Part shown: positions 27,615-37,556 of the stretch, one piece after another
How the letters are laid out: each line of letters begins with the position of its first letter
Numbering within the stretch: position 1 is the first letter of the stretch
Source of the DNA: Weissella thailandensis
Lineage (GTDB): Bacteria > Bacillota > Bacilli > Lactobacillales > Lactobacillaceae
DNA: 64,000 nt
Direction of reading: 5' to 3'
Assembly: GCF_005405465.1 (NCBI RefSeq)
Contig: NZ_BJEC01000002.1
Coordinates: 62,001-126,000, forward strand
Position numbers and translations under genes: made by a program
The notes under the pieces: model-generated
Database searches by the model: none
Told to the model about the DNA's origin: nothing
What the model saw: the letters and a program-made list of their open reading frames with translations, nothing else

Positions 27615-28925
27615 TTATTTACGTGCTCTTTTAATCAAGTGAATTGGCGTTCCAGTAAAGTCAAATGATTTACGGATTTGATTCTCTAAGAAACGTTCAT
27701 ATGAAAAATGCATGAACTCAGGATTATTGACAAAAACAACAAAAGTTGGCGGTTGGATAGCTACTTGCGTTGCATAATAAACACGCAAACGCTTACCATT
27801 AACTGTTGATGTTGGATTTAATGCCAAAGCATCTGAAATAACTTCGTTCAACGTAGCCGATTGAATTCTCTTTCGATGGTTATCATTTACTTGCTTAATT
27901 AGTGCTGGTAATTTATTCAAACGTTGCTTTGTCAAAGCTGACACAAAGACAATCGGCGCATATGATAGATATTGGAATTCTTGACGAATTTGATTTTCAA
28001 AATCCGTCATTGTGTGATTATCTTTTTCAAGCGTATCCCACTTATTTACAACAATAATAACGGCTCGACCTGCTTCATGCGCATAACCGGCCACGTGCTT
28101 ATCTTGCTCACGAATACCTTCTTCCGCATTTAAGACAACTAACACGACATTTGAATCGTCAATTGCACGCATTGCACGCATGACTGAGTACTTTTCAGTA
28201 GATTCGTAAACCTTCCCACGTTTACGAATTCCCGCCGTATCGACCATAACAAATTCGTCACCATCTTCTGAAGTAAATCGGGTATCGATGGCATCACGCG
28301 TTGTACCAGAAATGTCTGACACGATAACCCGTTCCTCACCTAACATCGCATTCACTAATGATGACTTCCCGACATTTGGACGACCAATAAATGAAAAGCG
28401 TACCGCATCATCTTCTTCTGGTGCTTCTACATCTGGGAAATTAGCCACAACTTGATCCAACAAATCACCTAATCCGGTACCATGTGCACCAGAAATTGGA
28501 TATGGATCACCAAATCCTAATGCGTAAAACTCATAAATTTCTGAACGCTGTTCAATATTATCAACCTTATTAGCTGCCAAAACAACTGGCTTTTTTGATC
28601 GATACAACATTTTAGCCACACGTTCATCAGCTTCAGTTAATCCTTCGCGAGCCGAAACCATGAAAACAATAACATCTGCTTCATCAATCGCAATTTCAGC
28701 TTGTTGAACAATTTGTGACATAAATGGTTCATCGCCCATGTCAATTCCACCGGTATCAATTAACCGAAATTCATTAGTCAACCATTCCGCACGTGTATAA
28801 ATACGATCACGTGTAATACCTGGCGTATCCTCGACAATTGAAATTCGGTCACCCGCGATGCGGTTAAAAATTGTTGATTTACCAACATTTGGACGACCAA
28901 CAACAGCCACAACAGGAAATCCCAT
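27615..28925 (-). CDS. der: Ribosome biogenesis GTPase Der (EngA)
   Basis: Der has two GTPase domains in tandem and helps 50S ribosome assembly. Domain 1: [12 protein letters not shown] (residues 9-20), then DTPGITRD, and NKVD near 119. Domain 2: [12 protein letters not shown] (about 182), DTAGIRKRG and NKWDT near 296. A C-terminal KH-like domain (about 350-436) ends with the basic [10 protein letters not shown]-like tail. Length 436 is standard. It is separated from HU by 206 bases and from rpsA by 152 bases with a terminator, so it is probably its own unit. Confidence 0.98.
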   Translation of the reverse strand: MGFPVVAVVGRPNVGKSTIFNRIAGDRISIVEDTPGITRDRIYTRAEWLTNEFRLIDTGGIDMGDEPFMSQIVQQAEIAIDEADVIVFMVSAREGLTEADERVAKMLYRSKKPVVLAANKVDNIEQRSEIYEFYALGFGDPYPISGAHGTGLGDLLDQVVANFPDVEAPEEDDAVRFSFIGRPNVGKSSLVNAMLGEERVIVSDISGTTRDAIDTRFTSEDGDEFVMVDTAGIRKRGKVYESTEKYSVMRAMRAIDDSNVVLVVLNAEEGIREQDKHVAGYAHEAGRAVIIVVNKWDTLEKDNHTMTDFENQIRQEFQYLSYAPIVFVSALTKQRLNKLPALIKQVNDNHRKRIQSATLNEVISDALALNPTSTVNGKRLRVYYATQVAIQPPTFVVFVNNPEFMHFSYERFLENQIRKSFDFTGTPIHLIKRARK

Positions 28926-29020
28926 ATTATCCTCTTTTCTGAATTACATAATTTATTGTAATTCGCGTTAATTTGTATACTCTATGTTTAATATTAACAT
29001 GAATTAATACGAAACAAAAA

Positions 29021-29055
29021 TTAGAGGCTGAGACAACATCTGTCCCAGCCTCTAA
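29021..29055 (-). terminator. Terminator of rpsA (GAGACA family)
   Basis: TTAGAGGCTGRGACA and TGTCYCAGCCTCTAA pair around a 5-base loop, with T-rich sequence following on the minus strand. It is one of a set of related hairpins in the window. Confidence 0.85.
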
Positions 29056-29077
29056 CTGTTTTAAACTATTCTAATGC

Positions 29078-30295
29078 TTAGTCGAAATCTTTGAAGATGT
29101 CACCAAATGCATCACCTAACGTTGCTGAACCTTCTTCTTCAGAAGTTGAGTAGTTAGTTGGTGCTGATTGGCGAGGGCGACGTGAACGACGAGGGCGATC
29201 ATTTTCCTCGCGTGCAGGTGCTTCTTCCAAAGCCTTGATTGACAATGACAAACGTTGACGTTCTGGGTTAACATCCAAAACCTTAACTTGAACCTTGTCA
29301 CCGGCTGTCAATACATCACTAGGGTTAGCAATGTGCTTGTGTGAGATTTGTGAAACGTGAACCAAACCTTCAACGCCTGGGAACACTTCAACGAATGCAC
29401 CAAAGTCAACCACACGCTTAACAGTTCCCTCTAGAACTGTACCAGCTGGTGCTTTTTCAGCTGCTGTATCCCAAGGTCCTGGTTGAGTAGCCTTAATTGA
29501 CAATGAGATACGCTCACGTTCTGGATCCAAGCCCAAAACCTTAACCTTAACTTCTTCACCAACTGACAAAACGTCTGAAGGTTGTGAAACGCGTTCGTGT
29601 GAGATTTCAGATACGTGTACCAATCCATCAACACCACCAAGGTCAATAAATGCACCAAAGTTAGTCATACGAGCAACTTTACCTTCAATTACATCACCAA
29701 CTGAAAGTTCATCAAAGATGCGTGCCAAAGCAGCTGAACGCTCTTCATTCAAAACTTCACGACGTGACAAGATCAAACGGCTATCTGCTGCGTTGATTTC
29801 AATAATCTTTGCACGGATAGTTTGACCCTTGTATTGGTTCAAATCTTGCACGAAACGGTTCTCAATCATTGAAGCAGGTACGAATCCACGTACACCTTCA
29901 ACATCAACAACCAAACCACCCTTAACGGCTTGCGTTACTGGTGCTTCCACAATGTCGTCAACACTGTGCTTGCTTGCGATTTCTTCCCAAGCACGACGAG
30001 CTTCAAGACGACGCTTTGACAATAGGTATGATCCACCTTCCTTGTCAGAACCGATAGTAGATACTACTACCAAATCCAACACGTCTCCGACCTTGACAAG
30101 GTCATTTACGTCCGCATCGCGGTCAGTTGTCAATTCGCGCAAAGGAATTACACCTTCAACACCGGCACCTTCAATACCTACGATAACTTGACGATTATCA
30201 TCAATTGCCAAGACTTCACCCTTAACTACATCGCCAACTTTAACTTCGGCTACGCTGTCAAGAGCTGCCAATAGCTCGTTGTTCTCTTCGTTCAT
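29078..30295 (-). CDS. rpsA: 30S ribosomal protein S1
   Basis: This 405-residue protein has four S1 RNA-binding domains: about 15-90, 105-170, 188-257 and 274-343. The last two contain the repeated core GAFVDLGGVDGLVHVSEISH and its close copy. A basic RRSRRPRQS stretch near 370 leads to an acidic tail. Firmicute S1 is shorter than the six-domain E. coli form, as here. It aids mRNA binding to the 30S subunit. It has a promoter upstream and a terminator downstream and follows cmk, the usual order for this group. Confidence 0.96.
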   Translation of the reverse strand: MNEENNELLAALDSVAEVKVGDVVKGEVLAIDDNRQVIVGIEGAGVEGVIPLRELTTDRDADVNDLVKVGDVLDLVVVSTIGSDKEGGSYLLSKRRLEARRAWEEIASKHSVDDIVEAPVTQAVKGGLVVDVEGVRGFVPASMIENRFVQDLNQYKGQTIRAKIIEINAADSRLILSRREVLNEERSAALARIFDELSVGDVIEGKVARMTNFGAFIDLGGVDGLVHVSEISHERVSQPSDVLSVGEEVKVKVLGLDPERERISLSIKATQPGPWDTAAEKAPAGTVLEGTVKRVVDFGAFVEVFPGVEGLVHVSQISHKHIANPSDVLTAGDKVQVKVLDVNPERQRLSLSIKALEEAPAREENDRPRRSRRPRQSAPTNYSTSEEEGSATLGDAFGDIFKDFD

Positions 30296-30332
30296 TACAA
30301 TATATCCTCCTGGTCACACGACTCTAATGGTT

Positions 30333-30361
30333 ATTATACCTAATCTTGATATATATTACCA
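30333..30361 (-). promoter_or_regulatory. Candidate promoter of rpsA
   Basis: On the minus strand, TGGTAA (30356-30361) and a perfect TATAAT (30333-30338) with a 17-base spacer, 38 bases before the start codon. Confidence 0.5.
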
Positions 30362-30392
30362 GTGTTTTTTACATCTTTTTGAGTTGTGATTA

Positions 30393-31067
30393 TTAATTTC
30401 GTAATTTATTTTCAATAATGCGCTTTACTTCAGCTACTACTTCTTGAATTGACAATCCAGTAGTATCTAATTCTGTCGCATCAGATGCTTTCTGCAACGG
30501 CGATATTTCGCGATGAGAATCTAAATAATCTCTTTTCTCAATCGCCGTTTCCAATTCTTCTAATGTGGTAGCCATCCCTTTTGCTTGATTTTCCTTAAAG
30601 CGACGAACTGCTCGCTCATGGACAGAAGCAATTAAGAAAATCTTCACTTCAGCATCCGGCAATACCGTTGTACCAATATCACGACCATCCATGACAACAC
30701 CACCAGCGGCCGCTATATCACGCTGTAAGTCTGTCATTGCCGTACGGACATCCCCATAGGCTGAAACAGCTGAGACATTTGCTGTCACTTCAACTGATCG
30801 AATATCATCGGTTACTTCTTCATCATTTAAGAAGACACGCTGTACTGGGTTACCTGGCTTAAATGAAATATCAATCTCTGGCAATAATGCGACGACCGCT
30901 GCCTCATCGGTCAACTTAATACCTGCTCTAATGGCAGCAAGGGTAACAGTTCTATACATCGCTCCTGTATCAACATATACAAAATTCAAGTCAGTAGCCA
31001 AGATTTTAGCAATCGTTGACTTGCCAGCCGAAGCTGGTCCATCAATTGCAATCTGAATTGGGTTCAT
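30393..31067 (-). CDS. cmk: Cytidylate kinase
   Basis: Cmk phosphorylates CMP and dCMP with ATP. The P-loop [12 protein letters not shown] is at residues 10-21. The substrate-binding stretches YVDTGAMYR (about 31-39) and [14 protein letters not shown] (about 125-138) are intact. Length 224 is typical of bacterial Cmk. AAGGATG gives a ribosome site before ATG 31067. It lies 98 bases upstream of rpsA on the same strand, an arrangement common in Firmicutes. Confidence 0.98.
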   Translation of the reverse strand: MNPIQIAIDGPASAGKSTIAKILATDLNFVYVDTGAMYRTVTLAAIRAGIKLTDEAAVVALLPEIDISFKPGNPVQRVFLNDEEVTDDIRSVEVTANVSAVSAYGDVRTAMTDLQRDIAAAGGVVMDGRDIGTTVLPDAEVKIFLIASVHERAVRRFKENQAKGMATTLEELETAIEKRDYLDSHREISPLQKASDATELDTTGLSIQEVVAEVKRIIENKLRN

Positions 31068-31141
31068 GATTCACATCCTTATTCAATTTATTACTATTCT
31101 ATTTTACGCCTAATTCGGTGGAAACACTAGGCATATTTAAT

Positions 31142-31175
31142 AAAAAAAGTTGCGACATTTACTATGTCCCAACTC
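31142..31175 (-). terminator. Terminator of the LysM protein gene
   Basis: On the minus strand, AGTTGGGACA pairs with TGTCGCAACT (one mismatch) around a 7-base loop, followed by seven T. It belongs to the same hairpin family as the one after rpsA. Confidence 0.7.
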
Positions 31176-31212
31176 GATTATATTTAAAATTTATTATTGT
31201 ACTTGAAAACTT

Positions 31213-31842
31213 CTACTTGACCTTCAAGCCCTTACCGTAGAAAGTCGCATAATTGCTTGATGTTAACCCGGGATTCAAACTATATAACTCTTCAGGAGTT
31301 GTATTATTGGCACGGGCAAAGCTATATAAGGTACCAGAATCAAATGATACTGTTTGCCCTTCTTCTTCAGATGATGCCGCTGCTTCGGATGAAGACTTTG
31401 CTGCTGCTTCTGCCTCTGATGAAGATTTGGCTGCTGCCGCCTCACTCGATGATGCTGCCTCGGCCGCTTCGGATGAAGACTTTGCAGCCGCTGCTTCGGA
31501 TGAAGATTTAGCTGCTGCCTCACTCGATGACTTAGATGCGGCAACTTTAGCCTTTGATTCTGACTTCGCTGTATCAGTTACTTTATTCGTTGATGTTGTT
31601 GTTTTTGTTGATGAAGCAACTGGCAGCTCAGTATTTGTTGTGTTATCAGCAGGCTTATTTAATTCTTGTAGATATTTATATACAGGAACAAAAGACAACA
31701 CAATAACAATCAATACCAAAATCCCGACAACCATACTAACACGTTGCGACTTACGCCGGTTTTGCGTTCTTGAATACTGCTTGGTTGTATCATCTTTAAA
31801 AGATGCCTCCCATGGCTGTTGTTTATCCTTTTTTTCGGTCAT
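31213..31842 (-). CDS. Membrane-anchored LysM protein with Ser/Ala-rich repeat linker
   Basis: A 209-residue protein, with the cytoplasmic N-terminus first. A hydrophobic helix sits at about 38-58 (SMVVGILVLIVIVLSF), then a Thr/Asn-rich stretch. A low-complexity linker at about 100-160 is built from repeats of the unit KSSSEAAA. The C-terminal LysM-like segment reads TLYSFARANNTTPEELYSLN, and LysM domains bind peptidoglycan GlcNAc. The layout suggests a cell-wall-spanning structural or morphogenesis protein. The repeat number is likely variable between strains. ATG 31842 has GGAGAG nine bases upstream. It lies just downstream of recQ on the same strand. Confidence 0.8.
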   Translation of the reverse strand: MTEKKDKQQPWEASFKDDTTKQYSRTQNRRKSQRVSMVVGILVLIVIVLSFVPVYKYLQELNKPADNTTNTELPVASSTKTTTSTNKVTDTAKSESKAKVAASKSSSEAAAKSSSEAAAAKSSSEAAEAASSSEAAAAKSSSEAEAAAKSSSEAAASSEEEGQTVSFDSGTLYSFARANNTTPEELYSLNPGLTSSNYATFYGKGLKVK

Positions 31843-31888
31843 GATTGGTGGCTCTCCTTACTATCTTTTTTTACTATCTCTAATAATA

Positions 31889-31914
31889 CACTAACCGCCT
31901 TAAAATAGTTAGTG
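31889..31914 (-). terminator. Weak terminator-like hairpin after recQ
   Basis: CACTAAC and GTTAGTG form a 7-base-pair stem with a 12-base loop, 14 bases past the recQ stop. The T tail is poor, so the call is tentative. Confidence 0.4.
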
Positions 31915-31927
31915 TCACACCTAATCT

Positions 31928-33370
31928 TTACTGTAAATTAAATAGTTTTTTTAACTGTTTAGACCAATTTAACACCTTTAACTGATGTTTGCCATCTTCT
32001 TTTCTTTCTAAGTGCAATTCTTTTGAATGCCAGTCTGTCACACCCACACTTTCGTCAGTTTGCGATAAACCATCTGTTTCATTACCAAAATAATCGCTGA
32101 TTTGATGACGCAACTGACCATCAGATTTTGCATAATTGATCATTGATAACAAATTATTCTGTCTGATGCGCCGCCGATTATCAAAAATCCGACTAATTTC
32201 AATCGTTGTGAGCTGATTAGATTTATAAAAATCTAATAGCCTTATCTGTTCAGGGTTTAATATGGTCACCTCAGACTGCTCAACATAACTTTTGATTGCA
32301 TATGAATCTGGAATCGTTTGATCAATCAAATTAAACTGAATGCTTTCATCGCCAGGAACATATAAAAGAATTGCCGCCGATTGTTGACCATCACGACCCG
32401 CACGACCAATTTCTTGCAAATAATTTGAAAGGTCATTACTCAAATGATAATGAATGACAAAGCGAATATTTTCTTTATCGATTCCCATACCAAATGCTGA
32501 AGTCGCTGTAATAACATCGATTTCACCTTGCATAAACTGTTGTTGCACACGGTATCTAGCCATCGTGCTCATCCCCGCATGATAGGCAACAACACGCTGC
32601 CCAGTCTCATTAGTTAACCATTCAGCCATACTTGTTGCTAATTTACGTGAAGTAAAATAAACGACCCCTGGTCCACTCGTTGTCTGTAGCAAATCCTTTA
32701 ATCGTTGTTTTTTCTCCAACTCATTTGGCAATTGCTCAGTATGCAAAAATATATTCGGCCGATCAACAGGTTGTTGATAGACAAACCACTTTTCCGGTAC
32801 AGAACGAAAATTTTCAATAATTGCAGTTATCATACTTGGCGTTGCCGTAGCCGTTAGTAACAGTAACTGCGGCTGATCAAGTTGCTTATGAATGGCTGGT
32901 AATGCAAGATAGTCCGGTCGAAAATCTTGTCCCCACGTCACCATGGTATGGACCTCGTCAATAACCATCAAATTAATTGGCACTTGTTTTAATGATATTT
33001 GCACCTGCTCTTGATTTAACATTTCAGGCGAAATGAACAAGAAATGGTATTGTTTTAAGTGCTTTAAGACATTCTTTTTATTTTCAAACGTCAATGTTGA
33101 GTTCAAAGCAATCACATTTTTTTCACCAAGATAATTCAAACGGGCCACTTGATCCTGCATTAAAGACAGTAGTGGCGTCACAATAATCACTAAACCGTCT
33201 CGAACAGCACCCATCATTTGATAAATCAGTGTTTTACCACCGCCTGTTGGTAAAATTGCTAGTGTCGATTGTTTGGCTAACAAGGCAGTTAAAATTTCTT
33301 TTTGACCAGTTTTAAAAGTTTTAAAACCAAACTTAGCTTGTAAAATTTTATCTAAGTTAATCATTGCCAT
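31928..33370 (-). CDS. recQ: ATP-dependent DNA helicase, RecQ family
   Basis: A 480-residue superfamily 2 helicase. Motif I is LPTGGGKTLIYQMMG (about 40-54). The DEVH box is VIDEVHTMVTWGQDFRPDY (about 133-151). Motif VI QEIGRAGRDGQQ is near 318. It has no C-terminal HRDC domain and no clear zinc-binding cysteines, as in the short RecQ (YpbC) of Firmicutes. The gene follows the YpbB homologue by three bases. The ATG at 33370 is preceded by AGGGAG eight bases away. Likely acts in recombination and fork repair. Confidence 0.92.
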   Translation of the reverse strand: MAMINLDKILQAKFGFKTFKTGQKEILTALLAKQSTLAILPTGGGKTLIYQMMGAVRDGLVIIVTPLLSLMQDQVARLNYLGEKNVIALNSTLTFENKKNVLKHLKQYHFLFISPEMLNQEQVQISLKQVPINLMVIDEVHTMVTWGQDFRPDYLALPAIHKQLDQPQLLLLTATATPSMITAIIENFRSVPEKWFVYQQPVDRPNIFLHTEQLPNELEKKQRLKDLLQTTSGPGVVYFTSRKLATSMAEWLTNETGQRVVAYHAGMSTMARYRVQQQFMQGEIDVITATSAFGMGIDKENIRFVIHYHLSNDLSNYLQEIGRAGRDGQQSAAILLYVPGDESIQFNLIDQTIPDSYAIKSYVEQSEVTILNPEQIRLLDFYKSNQLTTIEISRIFDNRRRIRQNNLLSMINYAKSDGQLRHQISDYFGNETDGLSQTDESVGVTDWHSKELHLERKEDGKHQLKVLNWSKQLKKLFNLQ

Positions 33371-33373
33371 GGT

Positions 33374-34429
33374 TTACGCTCCCTGCTTGGTCAAATAAAT
33401 TTCATATAATCGAAAAACGAAAAATTCATCCGGATTATCTGAGGTTCGAATATCAGCAAGCTGCCAATCATCAATATTACCAGTTAAATGTTCTTGTAAA
33501 TATCGCAACGTTTCCGATGTTAAAAATAGGTCATACGGGAAGTCTGTTTTAGGTAACCACACCGCTGCCGTTAATAAATGTTCTCGTACCGTACCGATTT
33601 TCAAGCGCCGTTGCTTACTAATTGTTGCCATTGATAATCCCTGGTGAACCTGTTGACATGTTAGTTGCACACTTGGCGACAAATTCTGCTGCTGTTGTGT
33701 CAGTTGCCACAATTGTTTTAGCTCACTGTTACTATTGGACTGAAGTAAGGTTTGACTCCAAAAAATAAACAAATCAAATTCCCACAGATAAAAGTCGGTA
33801 GTTGTCCATGTTGCTGGTAATCCCAATTGATCAGCATTCCGCCCTGGCACTTGATGACCCACCCAAGTCGCCACAAATTGATTGGCAGTTTGCTGATCTA
33901 ATTGCTTTAAAAATTGGGTTAGAGCCATCAACCAGTTATCGATCAAATGCGATTTATCAGTCTGACGATACCATTTTTTGACTAACATTTTGGTTTTGAC
34001 ATCAATTTGTAACGGATAGTAGCGCTTATTATGATAAGCTGTTTCCGAAATAATTTGATTTGCCAACCAAAAAGCTTCCCGAAACTGGCGAATATTTGCT
34101 AAAGGTTGCGTCGTTAATGGCATATACTGCACTTGATAGTGGTACTTATGATATTCCTGCTGGGCAACTACCCCCTTATCTGTCAACAATAACTGCCCGG
34201 AATTTGGCTGCTGTTCAATAAGCAAACCATTCTTAATAAGCGTTGCAATTTGTTCATCAAAAGTTGTCTTTTCTAATTGAGGAAACAGACCAACAAATGG
34301 CAACAATTGGTAGCGTAATCCCCAGTATTCTGTTGACACTGTTAAACGACGCCTTAATAAACCAAAAATCACCCGATGTCGCCGTGGTTGTACCGACGAA
34401 AATAGGGTGATCAAGAAATCAGTTATCAC
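33374..34429 (-). CDS. YpbB-like helix-turn-helix protein, gene partner of RecQ
   Basis: About 350 residues with helix-turn-helix content. The C-terminal part, with LSMATISKQRRLKIGTVREH, is the HTH found in YpbB proteins, encoded directly upstream of the short RecQ in Bacillus. The rest is helical and rich in Gln and Leu. The function is unproven; a cofactor role for RecQ is inferred from the fixed gene order. The start is uncertain. I give GTG 34429, with GAGGTGG eight bases upstream; a GTG at 34441 overlaps that site. Confidence 0.7.
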   Translation of the reverse strand: MITDFLITLFSSVQPRRHRVIFGLLRRRLTVSTEYWGLRYQLLPFVGLFPQLEKTTFDEQIATLIKNGLLIEQQPNSGQLLLTDKGVVAQQEYHKYHYQVQYMPLTTQPLANIRQFREAFWLANQIISETAYHNKRYYPLQIDVKTKMLVKKWYRQTDKSHLIDNWLMALTQFLKQLDQQTANQFVATWVGHQVPGRNADQLGLPATWTTTDFYLWEFDLFIFWSQTLLQSNSNSELKQLWQLTQQQQNLSPSVQLTCQQVHQGLSMATISKQRRLKIGTVREHLLTAAVWLPKTDFPYDLFLTSETLRYLQEHLTGNIDDWQLADIRTSDNPDEFFVFRLYEIYLTKQGA

Positions 34430-34501
34430 AACATGGTCCACCTCTCGCTATTACTAAAGACTAGTTTAAGAAAATAGCGTTATAAGTGCAAGCCACATGC
34501 T

Positions 34502-35080
34502 TTAATTTAATTGTGAATGCATACTACTTAATACACGTTGGAATGAGAAAAAGACAGCACCTGAGACCACACCCAGAAGAATCCCTTCAATTAAGTTGAA
34601 AGGCACGACCATCCAAAGAAGATAACGTCCCATACCAATCGTTGCTTTAATATCAAAATTTGCAAATATGGCATATAGTGGCACCGCATAAATATAGTTT
34701 AAAATGACCATTACAAGGGTTAAGCCAATTGTTCCTAATACGCTCCCCCACATAAATTGCCCTTTTGACAATTTCGTACGTCGCATGACTAGCACGATTA
34801 TCGTCATAAAGACAGCCATCCCCATAATATTCATTGGTATACCAATCAAATCGCCAGGGCCCTCGTTATTAAGCAGTAACTTCAAAACGGATCTTAGAAT
34901 TAAAATCGTATAGCCCTGTTTCAATCCTAAGAGTAAAGTTCCCAGCAATACAGGAACAATCGAAAAGTCAATTTTCAAAAAGCTTGCTCCGGGCAAGATT
35001 GGAAATTGTGGGAAAATCATTAAAACAAATGATATTGCCGACAATAAAGCAATGATCGTTAAGTGACGCGTTTTATTCAT
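34502..35080 (-). CDS. ribU: Riboflavin ECF transporter S component RibU
   Basis: A 192-residue membrane protein with six hydrophobic helices that binds riboflavin for an ECF transporter. The early stretch FLKIDFSIVPVLLGTLLLG is characteristic of RibU. It lies directly downstream of an FMN riboswitch, which makes the substrate call firm. I start at ATG 35080 (MNKTRHLTIIALL). An in-frame ATG upstream at 35122 lies inside the riboswitch terminator and has no ribosome site. Energy-coupling subunits are not in the window. With no riboflavin synthesis genes seen here, uptake may be the main source. Confidence 0.95.
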   Translation of the reverse strand: MNKTRHLTIIALLSAISFVLMIFPQFPILPGASFLKIDFSIVPVLLGTLLLGLKQGYTILILRSVLKLLLNNEGPGDLIGIPMNIMGMAVFMTIIVLVMRRTKLSKGQFMWGSVLGTIGLTLVMVILNYIYAVPLYAIFANFDIKATIGMGRYLLWMVVPFNLIEGILLGVVSGAVFFSFQRVLSSMHSQLN

Positions 35081-35103
35081 ATTACTACCTAATCCTCCGC
35101 ACT

Positions 35104-35153
35104 GAAAAAAAGACGGTTTCATTTATGCCAGGGCGACACAAATAAAACCGACT
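35104..35153 (-). terminator. Riboswitch-controlled terminator before ribU
   Basis: On the minus strand, GTCGGTTTTATTTGTG pairs with CATAAATGAAACCGTC, with G-T pairs, around a 13-base loop. It is followed by seven T. Its position between aptamer and ribU start shows control by premature termination when FMN is bound. Confidence 0.85.
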
Positions 35154-35171
35154 CTATCAGTCAAATTCATT

Positions 35172-35303
35172 AATTCTTCTGCATACCAGACTTTACTGTC
35201 GGTTATGGATTCACACCATATCAACCACAAAACTGTGGGTCGCGGACTTTTTCGTCAAAACGAAATTACCGCCGGTCGGGAATTACACCCTGCCCTGAAG
35301 ATA
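35172..35303 (-). ncRNA. FMN riboswitch (RFN element)
   Basis: On the minus strand the conserved RFN blocks appear in order: TCTTCAGGGCAGGGTG, AATTCCCGACCGGCGGT, AGTCCGCGACCC, GGTGTGAATCCATAACCGAC, AGTAAAGTCTGG and the closing GAAGA. It represses the downstream riboflavin transporter when FMN is plentiful. The core sequence is almost identical to the known consensus. Confidence 0.97.
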
Positions 35304-35366
35304 TTTAGTTATAATATTATATTAACTTTCTAATATATAAATGTCAATAGACATTCAATCAGCCTT

Positions 35367-36134
35367 TTACCAACGTCCCGCCGACTTACGGAATTGCCGA
35401 CCAGACTTTAAGGCCTGCACTTCTTCATGCCGTAATGGTCGATACTCCCCTGGCGTCAAACCAGTTAAGTCAAGCATACCGTAACGCTCACGAGTTAACT
35501 TAATCACCTCATGACCGACAGTTCTTAACATCTCTTTTACTTGATGATACTTTCCTTCATGAATTGTTAACTTCACGATAGCTGTATGCTTTTTCTTATC
35601 ACTTGATAAAATTTCTGCATGAGCTGGGGCTGCTTTAAAGGTATAATGACGACCTTTTTGGACCGTTTTCACTGTCACACCGTGTCGTAATTTCTCTAAC
35701 TCGTCATTTGTTGGAATTCCCTTGACTTTAGCAACATAGACTTTATCAATGCGATACTTTGGATGCATCAACTTGTTGGCCAAGTCACCATCATTCGTCA
35801 GCAACAAAGCACCCGTTGTATCATAGTCCAAACGACCTACTGGATAAACACGTTCTGGTTCATCGACAATATCTGTTACCGTTTGACGACCTTTATCATC
35901 GGAATTAGTTGTGACAACACCACGTGGTTTATCCAATAAGAAATAAACTAATTTCTCTTTTGAATCAATGGGGGTGCCATTCACTTCAATATGATCGCTG
36001 GGTTCTACTTTTGTACCTAGTTCTCGAATTACCTGTCCATTAACGGTCACTTGACCCTCAGTAATCAACTTCTCAGAAGCGCGTCGTGATGCCACCCCTG
36101 CCTGAGCCATGACCTTTTGTAATCGTTCTGCCAT
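35367..36134 (-). CDS. rluB: 23S rRNA pseudouridine synthase (RluB family)
   Basis: A 255-residue RsuA/RluB/RluE-family enzyme that makes pseudouridine in rRNA. The N-terminal S4 RNA-binding domain starts RLQKVMAQAGVASRRASEK. The catalytic motif is VGRLDYDTTGALLLTNDG, with its Asp near residue 102. The second family motif is KYHQVKEMLRTVGHEV. The gene starts at the last base of scpB (overlap of one base), as is normal in the ribT-scpA-scpB-rluB cluster of Firmicutes. Confidence 0.95.
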   Translation of the reverse strand: MAERLQKVMAQAGVASRRASEKLITEGQVTVNGQVIRELGTKVEPSDHIEVNGTPIDSKEKLVYFLLDKPRGVVTTNSDDKGRQTVTDIVDEPERVYPVGRLDYDTTGALLLTNDGDLANKLMHPKYRIDKVYVAKVKGIPTNDELEKLRHGVTVKTVQKGRHYTFKAAPAHAEILSSDKKKHTAIVKLTIHEGKYHQVKEMLRTVGHEVIKLTRERYGMLDLTGLTPGEYRPLRHEEVQALKSGRQFRKSAGRW

Positions 36135-36775
36135 TATTTTTCCTCATTACTTTCTGATTGATCTGTTAATTCAGCAATTGTGATATCAAATGAAGATTGT
36201 TGTTCTTCTGATGGTAATAACGGTATGGTAACTCCTTGCTGACTTTCTAAATCTTCTAGTGCCTTCGCTGTAACCAATGGTGGCAGCTCATCCAAACTTG
36301 TTAATCCAAAATAATTTAGGAAATAACTTGTTGTAACATATAAAATCGGCCGACCAGGCTCGTCAGCACGTCCTTTGCCAGTAACTAAATTACGCAGAAC
36401 CAATTTTTGAATCGTTGACTGTGATTGGACACCACGAATTTCATCTACTTCAATACGCGTCACTGGCTGTTTATAGGCAATGATTGCTAATACTTCCAGT
36501 GAGGCTTGTGATAATGCGGTCGTCAACGGTGCTGTAAAAAACCGATGAATAGTTTCTGATAAATTGGCCTTTGTTACTATTTGATAACGATCATCTGTTT
36601 TGAGAATTTGAAATGCACAACTATCATCCTCAGCGTACTTAGTTGCTAATTCTTCTAATAATCCAGTCACTGCTGGTTTTTGGAATTGTGTAGCTGCTGA
36701 CAGCTCGGCCACCGAAATGCCTTCATCCCCTGCAACAAATAATAACCCTTCAATTTGCTGTAAGCTATTCTGCAT
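36134..36775 (-). CDS. scpB: Segregation and condensation protein B
   Basis: A 213-residue winged-helix protein that joins ScpA and SMC in the bacterial condensin. The start [21 protein letters not shown] and the core [30 protein letters not shown] are typical. I chose ATG 36775, whose region overlaps the end of scpA by 11 bases. An in-frame ATG at 36787 directly follows the AGAGAGG site (no spacing) and is less likely; longer upstream extensions run back into scpA coding sequence. It is coupled to scpA and rluB. Confidence 0.93.
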   Translation of the reverse strand: MQNSLQQIEGLLFVAGDEGISVAELSAATQFQKPAVTGLLEELATKYAEDDSCAFQILKTDDRYQIVTKANLSETIHRFFTAPLTTALSQASLEVLAIIAYKQPVTRIEVDEIRGVQSQSTIQKLVLRNLVTGKGRADEPGRPILYVTTSYFLNYFGLTSLDELPPLVTAKALEDLESQQGVTIPLLPSEEQQSSFDITIAELTDQSESNEEK

Positions 36776-37556
36776 CAGCTTCTTCATCCTCTCTATTTTC
36801 TTGATGATAAGGTATATTACCTCGTGAAATATCAATATTACCAAATAATTTATTTTGCATAATAGCCAAATGCTGATGGCGAACAAGTTCTAACATTGCC
36901 ATAAACGTTGTCACTAACTCATCTTTTCCTGCATCCTCCGCAAAAAGCTGCTCAAACGTCACAACCTGATTGTTGTCTATTTGTACCATAATTTTAGTCA
37001 TTTGTTGTTGAACTGACCAATTATCACTTTTCACCGAACGTGGCTGTACTTGCTTTCGGTAGCGCTTCTTTACCAGACGATTAAACGCATCCTGTAAGTC
37101 ATGTAACTCTAACCCTTCTGGCAAAGGGGCCCCTTCGATATCATCTGGAATTGGCATAGGTGCTCTAGAAAACTGTAGCTGGCGCTCTTCTTCCCGAACA
37201 CGTAAATCACCGGCCGCTTGTTGGTATCGTTGATACTCAATCAATTGCATCATTAATGCCTCTCGTGGATCTTCTTCAGTAACAAATTCCGCTAATTCTT
37301 CATCATATTGAAAGGTATCAGTCTTAGGTAGTAAGTAACTGACCTTAATTGACATTAACGTCGCAGCCATCACTAAAAACTCACCAGCAACATCTAAATT
37401 ACGCTCTTGTTCTGCATGTAAGAACACCAAATACTGTGCCGTAATTTCCACAATCGGAATATCCATGATATCCATTTCATTCACACGGATAAGATGTAGT
37501 AATAGATCCAATGGACCATCAAAATCCGCCAAATGATATGTTAGTTCTTCACTCAT
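36765..37556 (-). CDS. scpA: Segregation and condensation protein A
   Basis: The kleisin subunit of SMC-ScpAB. The N-terminal [24 protein letters not shown] and a C-terminal winged-helix region (about 200-263) match the family. Length about 263 is typical. I chose ATG 37556, which overlaps the ribT stop in an ATGA arrangement, a sign of translational coupling. An in-frame ATG at 37571 is the alternative. The acidic tail [11 protein letters not shown] overlaps the scpB start. Confidence 0.93.
   Translation of the reverse strand: MSEELTYHLADFDGPLDLLLHLIRVNEMDIMDIPIVEITAQYLVFLHAEQERNLDVAGEFLVMAATLMSIKVSYLLPKTDTFQYDEELAEFVTEEDPREALMMQLIEYQRYQQAAGDLRVREEERQLQFSRAPMPIPDDIEGAPLPEGLELHDLQDAFNRLVKKRYRKQVQPRSVKSDNWSVQQQMTKIMVQIDNNQVVTFEQLFAEDAGKDELVTTFMAMLELVRHQHLAIMQNKLFGNIDISRGNIPYHQENREDEEADAE

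Noticed and set aside
31253-31894. Long open frames on the opposite strand of the LysM gene and similar long antisense frames in other genes
   Set aside because: They mirror the low-complexity codons of the real gene, have no ribosome site or recognisable domains, and overlap fully.
35081-35122. In-frame N-terminal extension of RibU
   Set aside because: It runs through the riboswitch terminator and has no ribosome site; the start at 35080 fits the family.
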